Source: Lithobates sylvaticus
Taxonomy: Eukaryota; Chordata; Amphibia; Anura; Ranidae
Length of the DNA: 64,000 nt
Reading direction: 5' to 3'
Assembly (NCBI GenBank): GCA_028564925.1
Contig: CM053034.1
Span: forward strand, 158,280,048 to 158,344,047
Position 1 is the stretch's first letter; every line of letters starts with the position of its first letter. The notes beneath the pieces were generated by a model that was not told the DNA's origin, did not search any database, and saw nothing but the letters and a program-made list of their open reading frames with translations. Positions 30,008-40,440 of the stretch are shown piece after piece. Both the position numbers and the translations under genes were made by a program.

Positions 30008-30600
30008 TCTCTAGCCAAAGCTACTCACAAAAGCCACATTGAGTCGTCAAATGTTTACTTTTGTATATTTCGATTTGTATAGTCAGATGACTTCTGACAG
30101 TTGCTGTGAATGTTGCTCTTTTAAAATTGGACTTTCCTCTATTAAATTAAAGCTCTGCTCTAGTGGAAGAGCTTCTTATTTATCAGAGTCCAGGATTTGG
30201 CAGCACCTGCGGAATATGTATTATCTGGAACATCCCATTAATGTTGCATGATTTGAGTTCTTTTGGTAATTTTCTATTTCTGTAGAAAAACAGCAGCTGC
30301 TCAGACTTTTTGTCCTTTCATGGTAATAATTTAACATCAGAGTTCAGTCTAAGCCTTTCATAGAGCCCATCCTGGCAACACATTCGATTGAACCTGTCCT
30401 TAGACAAGCCCTGATAAAAGTACCTGCCTGCAGCTCGACGGTTATTCTGCACATTTTAGGCAAGCCTGTGTCTGGCCTCCCCTCACGTGTTAGCGTCTCA
30501 CAGATACAAGAGTAAAATATTCTCTGTAGCTAAAATACCTTGACCAGTGTAGCCAAGATATGACCCCTTAGCTTGACCAAAACTCCCAATAACCAACTTA
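30008..30600. other. Gene-free, apparently low-copy sequence
   Basis: No element termini or internal repetition stand out, unlike the surroundings. Possibly ancestral host DNA into which the Tc1 inserted. No open frame of note. Confidence 0.4.
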
Positions 30601-31390
30601 TTTAATAAAATAAGAGACCACACCATTTCCTTGGAGTTAAATGGCCATAACAGCTATTTATTAAATCCAAAATAAGAACTCCAATTTTCTTATTTACCAA
30701 TAAACATAAATAACACATAAATAACCATAAATAACATAATAACATTAACCCCTTCAGATCCCTTCTGAAACTAGAAAACAAACAGGTTAACACCCACTTA
30801 TTATTGGTCAGTGACGGCGCTAAGTGCTATATACCATAACCATGATATCAATCGATATCAACCACCAGGGGGCACTGCGGGATATACAGACCCATGGGTC
30901 TCACTCTGTACCACCCGATAACCAACTTTCCCGCAGTGCACAATACCATTAAACATCAACAACGTTTGATGTACCAGGAGGGGCCATCTATTGATGAGCC
31001 CCCCACCCACTTACCACCTGTATAACTGCTGCCGTCACTGACCAACAAAAACAACCAACGCCAACCCCCCTTTTGCTGTCATGATGAATTCCTTTCAACG
31101 ACCTGAAACGACAATGAGAACATTAACACATCCAATACACATCCTTAAAATAAGGGAGGGTGGGTGGGAAAAACTGCCTCCTCAAGCTCTGTCTCTTCCC
31201 GCACTGTCCTCCCGAGCTCTGCCCCTCCTCTTATATGGCCGCTCCCCTTCCCAGCAGAACCACTCCCCTTATCTTTTTACCTCTCCCTGTCAGCTGCCCA
31301 GTGAGTCACTTGACACTTCTGTCATGTGCAGCCCTCCATTACCTTTCCTTTCAGTCTATTACATTCCGGTCTTTTCTCTTCTATAGTAGT
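30601..31390. other. Gene-free stretch with inverted motif around 30.8-31.05 kb
   Basis: TTGGTCAGTGACGGCGCTAA (30806) and TGCTGCCGTCACTGACCAAC (31028) are inverted relative to each other and enclose about 220 bases that contain a CACCAGGGGGC box. An A/T-rich ATAACATAA tract precedes it. Possibly a small non-autonomous element. Confidence 0.4.
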
Positions 31391-31396
31391 ATCCAG

Positions 31397-31675
31397 ACAT
31401 GTACATCCCCAATTCCAAAACAATTGAGACACTAAAACAGAATGCAATTATTTTCAAATCTCATAAAACCAAAAATGTTATTCACAATAGAAAAAATAGA
31501 AAACATATCAAAATTTTAAACCGAGAATATGTACCATTTTGAGAAAAAGTAATGTCATTTTGAAATTTATGTTTTCTTTTTTCTATTGTGAATAAAATAT
31601 GAGTTCATGAGATTTGCAAACCATTGCATTCTGCTTTTATGTAGATTTTACACAGTTAGGGATTTTCAAAAATTG
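31397..31675. mobile_element. Deletion derivative of a Tc1/mariner-like element
   Basis: CCAATTCCAAAACAATTGAG at left and a right part with TCTATTGTGAATAAAATATG and CATTGCATTCTGCTTTTATG. AACATTTTTG/TATTCACAATAGAAAA and TTTTCTATTGTGAATAAAAT pair. This joins the two subterminal regions of a known vertebrate DNA transposon type with no interior. Confidence 0.55.
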
Positions 31676-31844
31676 GTGCACACAGAATCTGGTGCAGCTG
31701 TATATAGAAACCAATCAGCTTCCAGGTTTTAGGCTGGGTTCACACTGGTACGACACGACAGTCATATGACTGTGGATCCGACTTTGCCCTGCGACTAGAA
31801 GTCCGACTTCCATCTGTCTTCAAATGAACAGGATCCAACTTTGA

Positions 31845-32322
31845 TCCCGACAATACCAGGCACTTTGGGTCTGGTATGAATCTTTAGGGGAAACTCCACG
31901 CCAAATAAATAAAAAAACGGCATAGGGTTCCCCCTTGAAGACCATACCAGACCCTTACCCGAGCACGAAGCCCGGCAGATCAGGAAAGGGGGTTGGGATG
32001 AGCACCCCCCCGGACCATACTAGGCCACATGCCCTGAACATGGAAGGGTGGGTGCTCTGGGGCAGGGGGGCCCAGTGCCCCCACCCCAAAGCCCCTTGTC
32101 CCCATGTTGATGAGGACAAGGGCCTCTTCCCAACAGACCTGGCTTGTGGTTGTCAGGGTCTGCGGGTGGGAGCTTATCGGAATCTGGAAGCCCCCTTTAA
32201 CAAGGGGCCCCCAGATCCTGGCCCCCCACCCTATGTGAATGAGTATGCGGTACATTGTACTCCTACCCATTCACCTAAAATAAAGTGTCCCGACAATACC
32301 AGGCCATTGGGGTCTGGCATGA
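31845..32322. mobile_element. Foldback family, outer arm (copy 2a)
   Basis: CTGGTATGAATCTTTAGGGG, CATACCAGACCCTTACCCGA, CATGTTGATGAGGACAAGGG, TATGTGAATGAGTATGCGGT and CCTACCCATTCACC are the family markers in order. It stops before the charged-frame part and is followed by a second, partial copy. Confidence 0.8.
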
Positions 32323-32323
32323 A

Positions 32324-32325
<2 letters not shown>

Positions 32326-32362
<37 letters not shown>
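32326..32362. repeat. Poly-T run (37 T)
   Basis: Uninterrupted T tract joining foldback copies 2a and 2b. On the minus strand it would read as an A-tail, but no retroposed gene is visible next to it. Confidence 0.85.
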
Positions 32363-32365
<3 letters not shown>

Positions 32366-32607
32366 GAGGATGGCATGAATCTTTAGGGAAAAATCCATGT
32401 CTAATAAAAAAAAAAAAATGGAGTGGGGTTCCCCCCGAAATCCATACCAGACCCTTATCCGAGCATGCAGCCTGGCTAGTCAGGAAAGGGGGTGGGGACA
32501 AGCGAGCACCCCCCCCTCTCCTGGACCATACCAGGCCACATGCCCTACCTATTCACCTAAAAAAAGTGTCAAAAATAAAAACAGCACATAAGTTTTTGAC
32601 ACAGTAA

Positions 32608-32613
32608 TTTATT
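32608..32613 (-). terminator. Polyadenylation hexamer overlapping the stop codon
   Basis: On the minus strand GAGCTGCTTTAATAAATTAC: the stop TAA of the charged frame (32614-32612) overlaps AATAAA (32613-32608). A GT-rich stretch follows. Confidence 0.5.
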
Positions 32614-33073
32614 AAAGCAGCTCCGGGTCTCTTCTCTTTCTGATTTCTTCTCCCTGCGGCAATGTCCTCATCCTCCAGTTCTTCTCCCTCCACTGATGAC
32701 ATCTTCCTCCAGTTCTTCTCCCTCTGCTGATGTCTTCTTCTGCTGCCGGTTCTCCTCTCTCCGCTGTCTTCTCCCTCTGTCGGGTCTTCTCTCTCCGCTG
32801 TCTTCTCCCTCTGCCGGGTCTCCTCTCTCCGCTGTCTTCTCCCTCTGCCGGGTCTCCTCTCTCCGCTGTCTTCTCCCTCTGCCGGGTCTCCTCTCTCCGC
32901 TGTCTTCTCCCTCTGCCGGGTCTCTTCTCTCCGCTGTCTTCTCCCTCTGCCGGGTCTTCTCTCTCCGCTGTCTTCTCCCTCTGCCGGGTCTCCTCTCTCT
33001 GCTGTCTTCTCCCTCTATTCTTCCTGCGATGCTCTCTCAATGCTCTCGCCCACTGTAATGCTGGGTCCGCCAT
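32612..33073 (-). CDS. Charged repeat protein, foldback family copy 2b
   Basis: The ATG at 33071-33073 lies about 15 bases after the outward TATATAA box, too close for a normal TATA-driven leader, so the true start may differ. From it the frame gives 153 residues: MADPALQWARALREHRRKNR, then about 2.5 copies of a 34-residue unit (TRQREKTAERGDPAEGED and SGERRPGRGRRQRREE), then a basic tail. The DNA repeat is 34 bases (about 8 copies, 32745-33010), so all three phases are read in turn and all are open. Composition is almost entirely Arg/Glu/Gln/Gly/Asp. No known domain. Could be a real disordered protein or a by-product of a stop-free repeat. Confidence 0.35.
   Translation of the reverse strand: MADPALQWARALREHRRKNRGRRQQREETRQREKTAEREDPAEGEDSGEKRPGRGRRQRREETRQREKTAERGDPAEGEDSGERRPGRGRRQRREKTRQREKTAERGEPAAEEDISRGRRTGGRCHQWREKNWRMRTLPQGEEIRKRRDPELL
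32745..33010. repeat. 34-bp tandem repeat in the foldback arm
   Basis: Units of CCGCTGTCTTCTCCCTCTGC CGGGTCTCCTCTCT, about eight copies with few differences. It lies wholly within the charged frame. Confidence 0.85.
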
Positions 33074-33083
33074 GTGCCAGTTC

Positions 33084-33176
33084 TTATATAGCCATGGGGC
33101 GTGGCCACCCGGTGATGTCATCTGAAGGCCATGCGTCGGGGCGGTGACATCACAAGAGGCATGGCTGATCCTTATA
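33084..33176. promoter_or_regulatory. Putative bidirectional promoter core, copy 2b
   Basis: TATATAA (minus, 33090-33084) and CTTATAGA (plus, 33171-33178) face away from each other. Between them are GGGGCGTGGCCACC, TGATGTCA, GGGGCGGTGACATCA. The organisation equals 12971-13098, though much of the sequence differs. Confidence 0.4.
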
Positions 33177-33180
33177 GAAC

Positions 33181-33480
33181 ACCACTGGATTTGCTAAGAA
33201 TGTGAGAGAAAAACGTAGGATGGAGATGTAGGGGAAAGGGGAGTGAAGTTGTTAGGAGCTTCTGATTACCTAATCACTGACATTTGCAGTATTACCACTG
33301 CAGAACTCATAGTCAATGGGTGGTTCCTTTCTGTAACCTGGTTAATAATACTGGCAAGAACATCAGTTACCCCAAGATATGAAGAGTCCATATAAATAAA
33401 GAATAAATACTGAGTCACACTCTATCTGCTTTTTCTACACATAGTGTATTTTGGAACTGCAAAGTGTTAAATTGAAGATT
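33181..33480. other. Gene-free stretch
   Basis: Nothing recognised in these 300 bases. Confidence 0.4.
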
Positions 33481-34281
33481 ACATTTTTGTAAATATTTTA
33501 TTTAAACTTTTCATGCGACAACACTGACGAAATCAAACTTTGCTACAATGTAAAGTAGTGAGTGTACAGCTTGTATAACAGTGTAAATTTGAGGTTCCCT
33601 CAAAATAACTCAACACACAGCCATTAATGTCTAAACCGCTGGCAACAAAAGTGAGTGCACCCCTAAGTGAAAATGTCCAAATTGGGCCCAAAGTGTCAAT
33701 ATTTTGTGTGGCCACCATTATTTCCCAGCACTGCCTTAACCCTCTTGGGCATGGTGTTCACCAGAGCTTCACAGGTTGTCACTGGAGTCCTCTTCCACTC
33801 CTCCATGACGACATCACAGAGCTGGAGTATGTTAGAGACCTTGCGCTCCTCCACCTTCCGTCTGAGGATGCCCCACAGATGCTCAATAGGGTTTAGGTCT
33901 GGAGACATGCTTGGCCAGTCCATCACATTCACCCTCAGCTTCTTTAGCAAGACAGTGGTTGTCTTGGAGGGGTGTTTGGGGCCTTTATGTTATATCATAG
34001 CCCTGTGGCCCAGTCTCCAGTGACGGGACATGGTCATCTGGTGCCCAGGGCGAAGATGAAAAACTGCACCCCCCGCCCCCCTGTGAAAAGCTACAGCACC
34101 TACAGACGATGGGATCTATACTAATGCATCAGTGACAGTGCATTAACCCCCTTCCTGCTGCATATTACCAATACCATTGCTAATTAAACTAATATAAGCT
34201 AATATAAGACAAGAGATGGTTAGAGACTGAGGACATCATACTAAAGATGGTCACAGAGACTGCAGACATGATACAAGAGAT

Positions 34282-34530
34282 CAATGCTGTGCCCATAATT
34301 GCAGCCTCACGTTGCCCATAATTGCAGCCCCTCTGTACCCATAATCGCAGCCTCTCTGTGCCCATAATCGCAGCCTCTGACGCCTCTGTGCCCATAATTG
34401 CAGCCTCTCTGCGACCATAATCGCAGCCTCTCTGCGACGCCTCTGTGCCCATAATCACAGCCTCTGCGACGCCTCTGTGCCCATAATCGCAGCCTCTCTG
34501 ACCATAATTGCAGACTCTGTGTCCTTTAAT
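34282..34530. repeat. Tandem array of GCCCATAATCGCAGCCTCTCT units
   Basis: About ten variable units of 20-35 bases containing CCATAATTGCAGCC or CCATAATCGCAGCC, inside the hAT. Confidence 0.85.
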
Positions 34531-34606
34531 TGCAGCCTCTGTGCCTTACTTTGCCTATGGATGCAGACTCACCATAGCCTGTCCTGGATGGATCACACAT
34601 CTTCTC

Positions 34607-34792
34607 CCGCAGCGCTGTGTGTCACACAGCTGGGTCTGTGTGTTCGGCGGTGCTGTAACAAGGTACTGCCCCCTAGACCTGCTACTACATGAGCCGGTCT
34701 AGGGGGGCATGTCCTTGTTACGGCGCCGCCGAAAACACACACACAGACCCAGTTCCCTGTCACATAGCGCTCCCTGCGCTGTGTGACAAGCA
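34607..34792. repeat. Palindrome inside the hAT
   Basis: CAGCGCTGTGTGTCACACAG, GGGTCTGTGTGTTCGGCGG, TGTAACAAGG and CCCCCTAGAC on the left are mirrored by GTCTAGGGGGGCATGTCCTT, CGCCGCCGAAAACACACAC and CACATAGCGCTCCCTG on the right. Arms are about 80 bases, imperfect. Confidence 0.75.
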
Positions 34793-35499
34793 ACAGGAGG
34801 AGGTGGGAGGGGAGCGCTGCAGCCACAGATCAAAGCGGCCCCAGGACAGGCGGCCTGTAGAGTGGCCTCTACTGCGCCCCCCTTTCTCCAGTAAATGGTC
34901 CCACCCAGGGCATCCGTTCCTTCGACCCACCCCTTGTACCGGCCCTGCCAGTCTCCGAAGGGAGGGGATCAGGCACTGCTTCAGTATGTCACAGTACATG
35001 TTGGCATTCATGGTTCCCACAATGAACTGTAGCTCCTCAGTTCCGGCAGCACTCATGCAGCCCCAGACAATGAAACCCCCACACCATGCAAGACTTTAGG
35101 CAAGATACACTTGTCTTTGTTCTCCTCACCTGGTTGCTGCCACACACGCTTGACACCATCTGAACCAAATAAGTTTATCCCTGTCCTTAGTCTGCTTGTC
35201 TTCAGTAAACTGCTTTCCTCTGGTACAACAGCCATGCATATTAATTTGATGCAGTGTGCACTCAACTTCTTTGGTCGACCATGGCGGGGCCTGTTCTGAG
35301 TGGAACCTGTCCTGCTAAACTGCTGTATGGTCTTGGCCACCGTGCTGCAGCTCAGTTTCTCCCCATAGCTCTGCGAACACGGTATGTTCAGCAGAGTAAT
35401 GATGTCACTGCAACATTACTCAGGTAATAGCTGTGTTTACAAAGAAATTCAGTGCACACCAATTTGAAGTGTATCCTTTCTTACTATTGAGGAAATTAT

Positions 35500-36688
35500 T
35501 TAAAGTGATTGTAAACCCTGAAATATATTTATTTTTTAATAATAAACATGTTTTTCTTGTTAAAAAATAATAATAAACATGTTATATTTACCTTGCCTGT
35601 GCAATGGATTTGCACAGAGCAGATCCCATCCTCCTTTTCTCGGACTCCCTGCCGATGCTCCTCGCTCCTCCCTCCGCCGAGTGTCCACCATAGCAAGCCT
35701 CTTGCTATGGGACACTTGTGCAGGCTTGCTCCCGTCCAGAGGCGGCTCTCTAATTAGGCAAATTAGGCGGTCGCCTTAGGCCTCGCACTGCCAGGGGCCT
35801 CGCGGCCGCCTAATTTGCCTGACGTGTGTGGGAGTTGGAGGGGATGTCCCCCAGTCGTTGTCCCCAGGGCCGTCTCTCTGCCCGCTACTACTTTTACCCC
35901 TGCTGGGGGCGGACTGTTCAATTCAGCACTGCCAGGGGTGACGTCCCAGGGTCAGTGGGTGGCTCCATGTACTCCCCTCTTCCGACTCCTCCCCTTCTGC
36001 CAGGCTCTGTGGATCTCCTGCCATGTGCAGAGCCCAGCTAAAGCCAGCAGCGGCCGAGCAGCTCTCACTCTGCTCCACTCTCCAGGATGAATGTCTGTAA
36101 TGGAGGACCTGCCAAAGCCAGACCAGGCGCCCGGCGATCATCGGGGAGACTCTCTGCCGCCGGAGCTTCCAGGTACAGAATGATGACGGTCCTGCCCGAT
36201 ACTGACACATCCCGTGACATCACCCCTGACCGAGGGGGCTCCGATAATCACTACTGCCAGCCGCCCCACACACAGCCCTGATGATATATATGCCATCTGG
36301 CATATCATGGCACCTACTGACCCCCTGCCATCACCAAAATTCTAGAAACTGTGAATTCATAGTTCATAGAATTTAAGGCTCTTAATATATGCAATTTTTA
36401 CAGTTATTTTTTATCACTTGAATAATTTTTCCGGTTTTGGGCGTAAGTGGGGCCTCATGTTTAAGATTTGCCTAAGGCCTCACAAAGCCTAGAGCCGCCT
36501 CTGCTCCCGTCTATAGACACACAGAGGGTTGCTTGGCCCTTCCCCCAACTCTCTTTTCACTGGCTGTGATTGACAGCAGGAGGGAAATTGGGCTTAGGTA
36601 AGTATAAGTGGGGGCTGCACTCAGAAGGTTTTTTACCTTAATGCAGAGAATGAATTAAAGCAAAACATCTTTAGCCTTTAGAACCACT
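35500..36688. repeat. Interspersed repeat (AAAGTGATTGTAAACCC type) hosting a hAT
   Basis: Starts TTTAAAGTGATTGTAAACCC and ends near ATCTTTAGCCTTTAGAACCA CTTTAA. Similar starts occur at 6871. The interior, without the hAT, is about 420 bases and non-coding. Confidence 0.5.
35737..36503. mobile_element. hAT non-autonomous element, complete
   Basis: Perfect 13-base inverted ends CAGAGGCGGCTCT / AGAGCCGCCTCTG, with CTCCCGTC duplicated on both sides (35729-35736 and 36504-36511). 767 bases. Subterminal CTAATTAGGCAAATTAGGCG and GCCTTAGGCCTC motifs repeat. The GC-rich interior has short frames (for example 36087-36281, MNVCNGGPAKARPGARRSSG) without known domains, so no transposase. Confidence 0.92.
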
Positions 36689-36905
36689 TTAACCACTTCA
36701 ATACAGGGCATTTATACACCCTTCCTGCCCAGACCAATTTTCTGCTTTCAGCGCTCTCACATTTTGAATGACAATTACTCAGTCATGCTACATTTTAACC
36801 AAACAAAATTTTTATCATTTTTTTTCCTCACAAACAGAGCTTTCTTTTGGTGGTATTTAATCACCGCTGGGTTTTTTATTTTTTGCAATATAAGCATATA
36901 TAATA

Positions 36906-36914
<9 letters not shown>

Positions 36915-36984
<70 letters not shown>
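36915..36984. repeat. (TA)n microsatellite
   Basis: About 35 TA units between ATATAATATA and TACATATAATAT. Open frames across it are artefacts. Confidence 0.95.
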
Positions 36985-36991
<7 letters not shown>

Positions 36992-37369
36992 TATTTGTAA
37001 AAAAAAAAACACTTTTTTTTAGTTTCTATTGTAAAGTTTTGCAAAGAAGTAATTTTTCTTCATACATTTGGGCCAAAATTTATACTGCTACATATCTTTA
37101 GTAAAAATAACCCAAATTAGTGTAGAATATTTAGTCTCTGTGAAATGTATAGAGTCTACAAGCTATGGTGCAAATCATTGAAAATTGATCACATCTGATG
37201 TACTGAAGGCCTTTCATTTCTTGAGACCCTAACAAGCCAGCAAAGTACAAATAATCCCTAAATGACCTATTTTTGGAAAGTAGACATTCCACGGCACTTA
37301 GTAAGAGGCATGGTGAGTTTTTTGAAGTTGTAAATTTTTCCCACAATTCTTTTCATTTTTTTATTTTTT

Positions 37370-38000
37370 ACACAAAATTGTCATAATAACAAGTTATTTC
37401 TCTCACACAGCACATGCATACTTGCAATGACACCCCAAAAGAGATTCTGTTTCTCCTCCTGAGTATGGCGATACCACATGTGTGAGACTTTTACACAGCC
37501 TGGCCACATACAGAGGCCCAACATCCAAGTAGCACCTCCAGGTGTTCTAGGAGCATAAATTACACATATAATTTTCTGACAACCTATCACAATTTTGAAG
37601 GCCCTGGAGCACCAGGACAATGGAAATGCTCACAAAATGACCCAATTTAGGAAAGGTAACACCCCAATGTATAATCTATGAGGCATAATGAGTCTTTTTG
37701 GAAAAAAAATGAAAACGCATTTTATTTACACAAAGTTGTCCATTTATAAAATATTTCCAACACATAGCATGTACATAGAAAAAATTACACCTCAAAATAT
37801 ATTCTGCTACTCATCCTTAGTATGGCGATACCACATGTATGAGACTTTTACACAGCCTGGCCACATACAGAGGCCCAACATCCAAGTAGCACCTTTAGGC
37901 ATTCTAGGAGCATAAGTTATACACATAAATTCCTGCCAACTTATCACATTGTTGAAGGCCCTTCATATTTCTAACACATAGCATGTACTGTACATACCAA
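37370..38000. repeat. Internal direct duplication in the piggyBac-type element
   Basis: GTATGGCGATACCACATGTG TGAGACTTTTACACAGCCTG, ATACAGAGGCCCAACATCCA and AGTAGCACCT recur at about 37465-37560 and 37820-37915. The same type of sequence occurs inverted near 49.3 kb beside the second transposase, so it is part of this element family's untranslated region. Confidence 0.75.
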
Positions 38001-38039
38001 TTACAAACCAAAATACCTTCTGCTGAGCAAAAGGTAAAG

Positions 38040-38840
38040 AAAAGATTACCTGCGGTTTTAGTAGTGCAGTGATCCACAGAGGAGACCATTGGTCCATGCA
38101 GAAGGCAGGAACATGGACAGCGACAACAAAACAGGCAGCAGGCAGGAATACTGTCCATAGTCAGTACAGGTAGAGATGATGTCAGCACAGCCAAAGCATT
38201 GGTCCAGGTAGCAGGCAGGGATGTGGTCAACAGCAGCAAAAGGATCATCCATGCAGCAGGCAGGAATACTGTCCATAGTTAGTACAGGCAGCAGGCAGAG
38301 ATATGGTCAGGACAGCTAAAGTATTGGTCCAGGCAACAGGCACAGGCACATGGTCCATAAAGTCCTGGGTCAGTGCACGCAAAGATATTTCAGCACAGCC
38401 AAAGTATTTGTCCAGGCAGCAGGCAGGACCATCAAGCTTAGGGCCTCGGTCAGGAAAGAATGGGGACAGGGGTAGAGGCTTCTCCCACCCAAATCTCTTT
38501 GAAGCCTCCAGACAACCAGACCCAGTTCTGGAAACACAGAAAACCAAAAACAGTTTTTCTCAACTCAGAACACTCTTCTGGAGCCCCTCACGTATGTTTA
38601 GCAGGGTGAAAGATCAGTCCAAGGGGCAGGCAAAAACATGGTCAACAGGCTGAGGTCAGTGCAGGTAAAAGGCAGAAATAGACGGTAGGCAGAGGCATAG
38701 TCGACAGTCCAGGGTCAGTTCACATGAAAGGCAGAAATGATAAACAATGCAGACGGCAGGCAGAGGCATAGTCGATAAACAGGCCAGGGTCAGTTCACAT
38801 GGAAGGCAAATATATGGTTGGTTGAGGCAGCAGGGAAATA
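38040..38840. repeat. Tandem-like region of GGCAGCAGGCAGGAATACTG units
   Basis: GCAGGAATACTGTCCATAGT recurs with a period of about 118 bases (ends near 38161 and 38279). Degenerate CAGGCAGAGGCATAGTCGA units follow to 38.8 kb. Non-coding. Confidence 0.65.
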
Positions 38841-38891
38841 TTCAGGACAGAAATTGAAAACGGGGAAATGGCAGTCTATTAGAAATATGGG

Positions 38892-40110
38892 CTAATAGTT
38901 TACGAGAGTGTGATAGCGTCTGAAGCTTTTTCCAATGCAAAGGCCAGGTTGGGAGGGACATTGGGGACAATGGAAACTGGTGTCTTTCCTGACTCCTCTT
39001 TTGGTGCACACCCAACATTTTTTTTGGCATCTTCTTCCGATTGCTGATGGTGGAATATTGTCAGGAAAATGGCGCCCATGTAGTCTGCTGACACAATCGG
39101 TGTGGGTGCTTTCTGGAGGGGATCCTTGATGATAGATCAGGGCAGTGACAATGTCTTCATAAAACTTTAGGAAGGTGTTGGGTGTTTCCATTGATTTTTC
39201 ATAGATGATGAAAGAATTATAGATGGCCAAATTAAAAAAGTAAATTGCGACTTTTTTCTACCAGAAGAGGGATTTTTGTGTTGATAGATGGGGGTGCAAC
39301 ATTTGATCATTTAAATCCACCCCCCATGAATTTATTGTACTCATGGATACAGGAAGGCCTTCGAATGGGACCGCGTCTTCTACGAAGTTCCACGAGGTGT
39401 CATCATGGATGGTGGACATGATGTATACATCTTTCCTATCCCTCCACTTCACAGCCAACACTTCCTTGTTCCTCAAGCTCGTCAATTCCCCCCTTTGTAG
39501 CCTTTTGCTAGTCACAACCTTTTGTGGTGACTAGCTGAGTGGGAATGCCAACTCCCAGACAATTTTCCTGCTTATTCCCATGTATGGTGGGCACTCAGGG
39601 GGCTGGAGCTGGGAGTCTTTGCCTTCGTACACGCAGAAGCCATGCACATATTTAGTGGAGCTTTCACAGAACTTGTTGAGCTTCAATCCATACCTCACCT
39701 TCTTACTGGGGATTCCCAGTCGTCCCATGAAATGGACCAGGGATTCGTCCACAGAGATGGACGAATCAATTAAGGGACACATTTTATATAATTTATCAAA
39801 GTCTGGGTGATTTGGGGGGGGGGGGGTCACTGCGAGTTATCACTGAAATGCAGGAACGGCATGATCATGTCATAGCAGGACCTGGACATCACAGATGAAA
39901 AAATTGGCATGTGGTGGATAGGGTTGCACTTAATATGCATGCACTTAATTTTTTTTTTGTTAGCCCCATGTTGAGTGTAAGGCCCTAAAAACAATTTAAG
40001 CTCCTCCACTGTTAGGGGTCTCCATTCAAAAGGGCTAGCTTGAGCTGGGGTTGTTTTCTATGAATTGTTGGGCAAAAAGATTGGTTTGGTCCACAATGCC
40101 TTGTACTAAT
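38892..40110 (-). pseudogene. piggyBac-type transposase, inactivated
   Basis: Minus-strand pieces in order: N-terminal region (WTKPIFLP.., EWRPLTVEELKLFLG near 40.0 kb), SVMSRSCYDMIMPFLHFSDN, then the first Asp block SISVDESLVHFMGRLG (near 39750), GISRKIVWELAFPLS, then TSKRLQRGELTSLRNKEVLA, STINSWGVDLNDQMLHP (third Asp block). The C-terminal cysteine-rich region is FHCPQCPSQPGLCIGKSFRR YHTL (38.9 kb). The VDNYYTS block with the second catalytic Asp, expected between the last two middle pieces, is absent near 39530, a deletion. There is also a stop near 39255 and frame changes. Inactive. Confidence 0.85.
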
Positions 40111-40440
40111 TCATCAGGGAAAAGTTAATTCAAAATATCTATTTCAGAAAAACCTTCAGTGTTGACCTGCACACCTTGCTGTGCTGTGAAAGGGGGTATA
40201 GTGGCTGACCCTGTGCTAGAAGGCAGCCACAATGGGTTTGCTAAGGCATCCGGAAGCTGGGTTTGGGCCCTAATTTTTTGGCGTGAAATTCCAGCACTTG
40301 TACTGGGCCTTTCCTCCTGGAGTCTAGCAGAGCTTGTACTGGGCCTCTCCGCCTGGAAACTAGCTGTGTTGGCATTTGCCGATTGGCCATTGGGATCTCT
40401 GGCACGGCTGTTAGCTGCCTGGTCTCCGACGGGATGACAA

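Larger units (their letters stand above)
32370..33180. mobile_element. Foldback family, left arm, centre and stub of right arm (copy 2b)
   Basis: Outer arm markers (GAATCTTTAGGGAAAAATCC, CCATACCAGACCCTTATCCG) are followed by the poly(A) hexamer at 32608, the charged frame to 33073, a TATA box at 33084-33090, and a centre with TGATGTCA (33113) and TGACATCA (33145). The start of the opposite arm (ATGGCTGATCCTTATAGAAC) is cut at about 33180. It thus preserves just over half of a palindrome. Confidence 0.8.
34018..34947. mobile_element. hAT-like non-autonomous element in Tc1
   Basis: CCAGTCTC is present on both sides (34010-34017 and 34948-34955), the 8-bp duplication typical of hAT. Removing the insert leaves Tc1 sequence continuous (GGCCCAGTCTCCGAAGGGAG). 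The right end, read inward, is CAGGGCCGGTACAAGGGGTG; the left CAGTGACGGGACATGG is a diverged match. It carries a tandem array and a palindrome but no transposase. Confidence 0.8.
33481..35410 (-). mobile_element. Tc1/mariner element (second family), degenerate, split by a hAT
   Basis: Minus-strand transposase pieces: N-terminal and middle at 35410-34948 (MAKTIQQFSRTGSTQNRPRH, TGINLFGSDGVKRVWQQPGE, TMNANMYCDILKQCLIPSLR). The C-terminal part is at 33950-33696 (MSPDLNPIEHLWGILRRKVE, with the catalytic Glu). The gap holds the hAT at 34018-34947. Downstream on the minus strand is the subterminal AAATATTGACACTTTGGGCC region. Frames are broken and the true termini are not clear, so it is inactive. 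Confidence 0.88.

Noticed and set aside
32326-32362. Poly-T as the A-tail of a processed pseudogene on the minus strand
   Set aside because: The sequence on its left is foldback outer arm, not an mRNA copy.
32696-33125. Plus-strand frames of 120-131 codons (Ser/Pro/Leu-rich)
   Set aside because: Antisense shadows of the 34-bp repeat; the TATA box and poly(A) signal support the minus strand instead.
36764-37044. Frames with IYIYIY runs
   Set aside because: Translation of the TA microsatellite.
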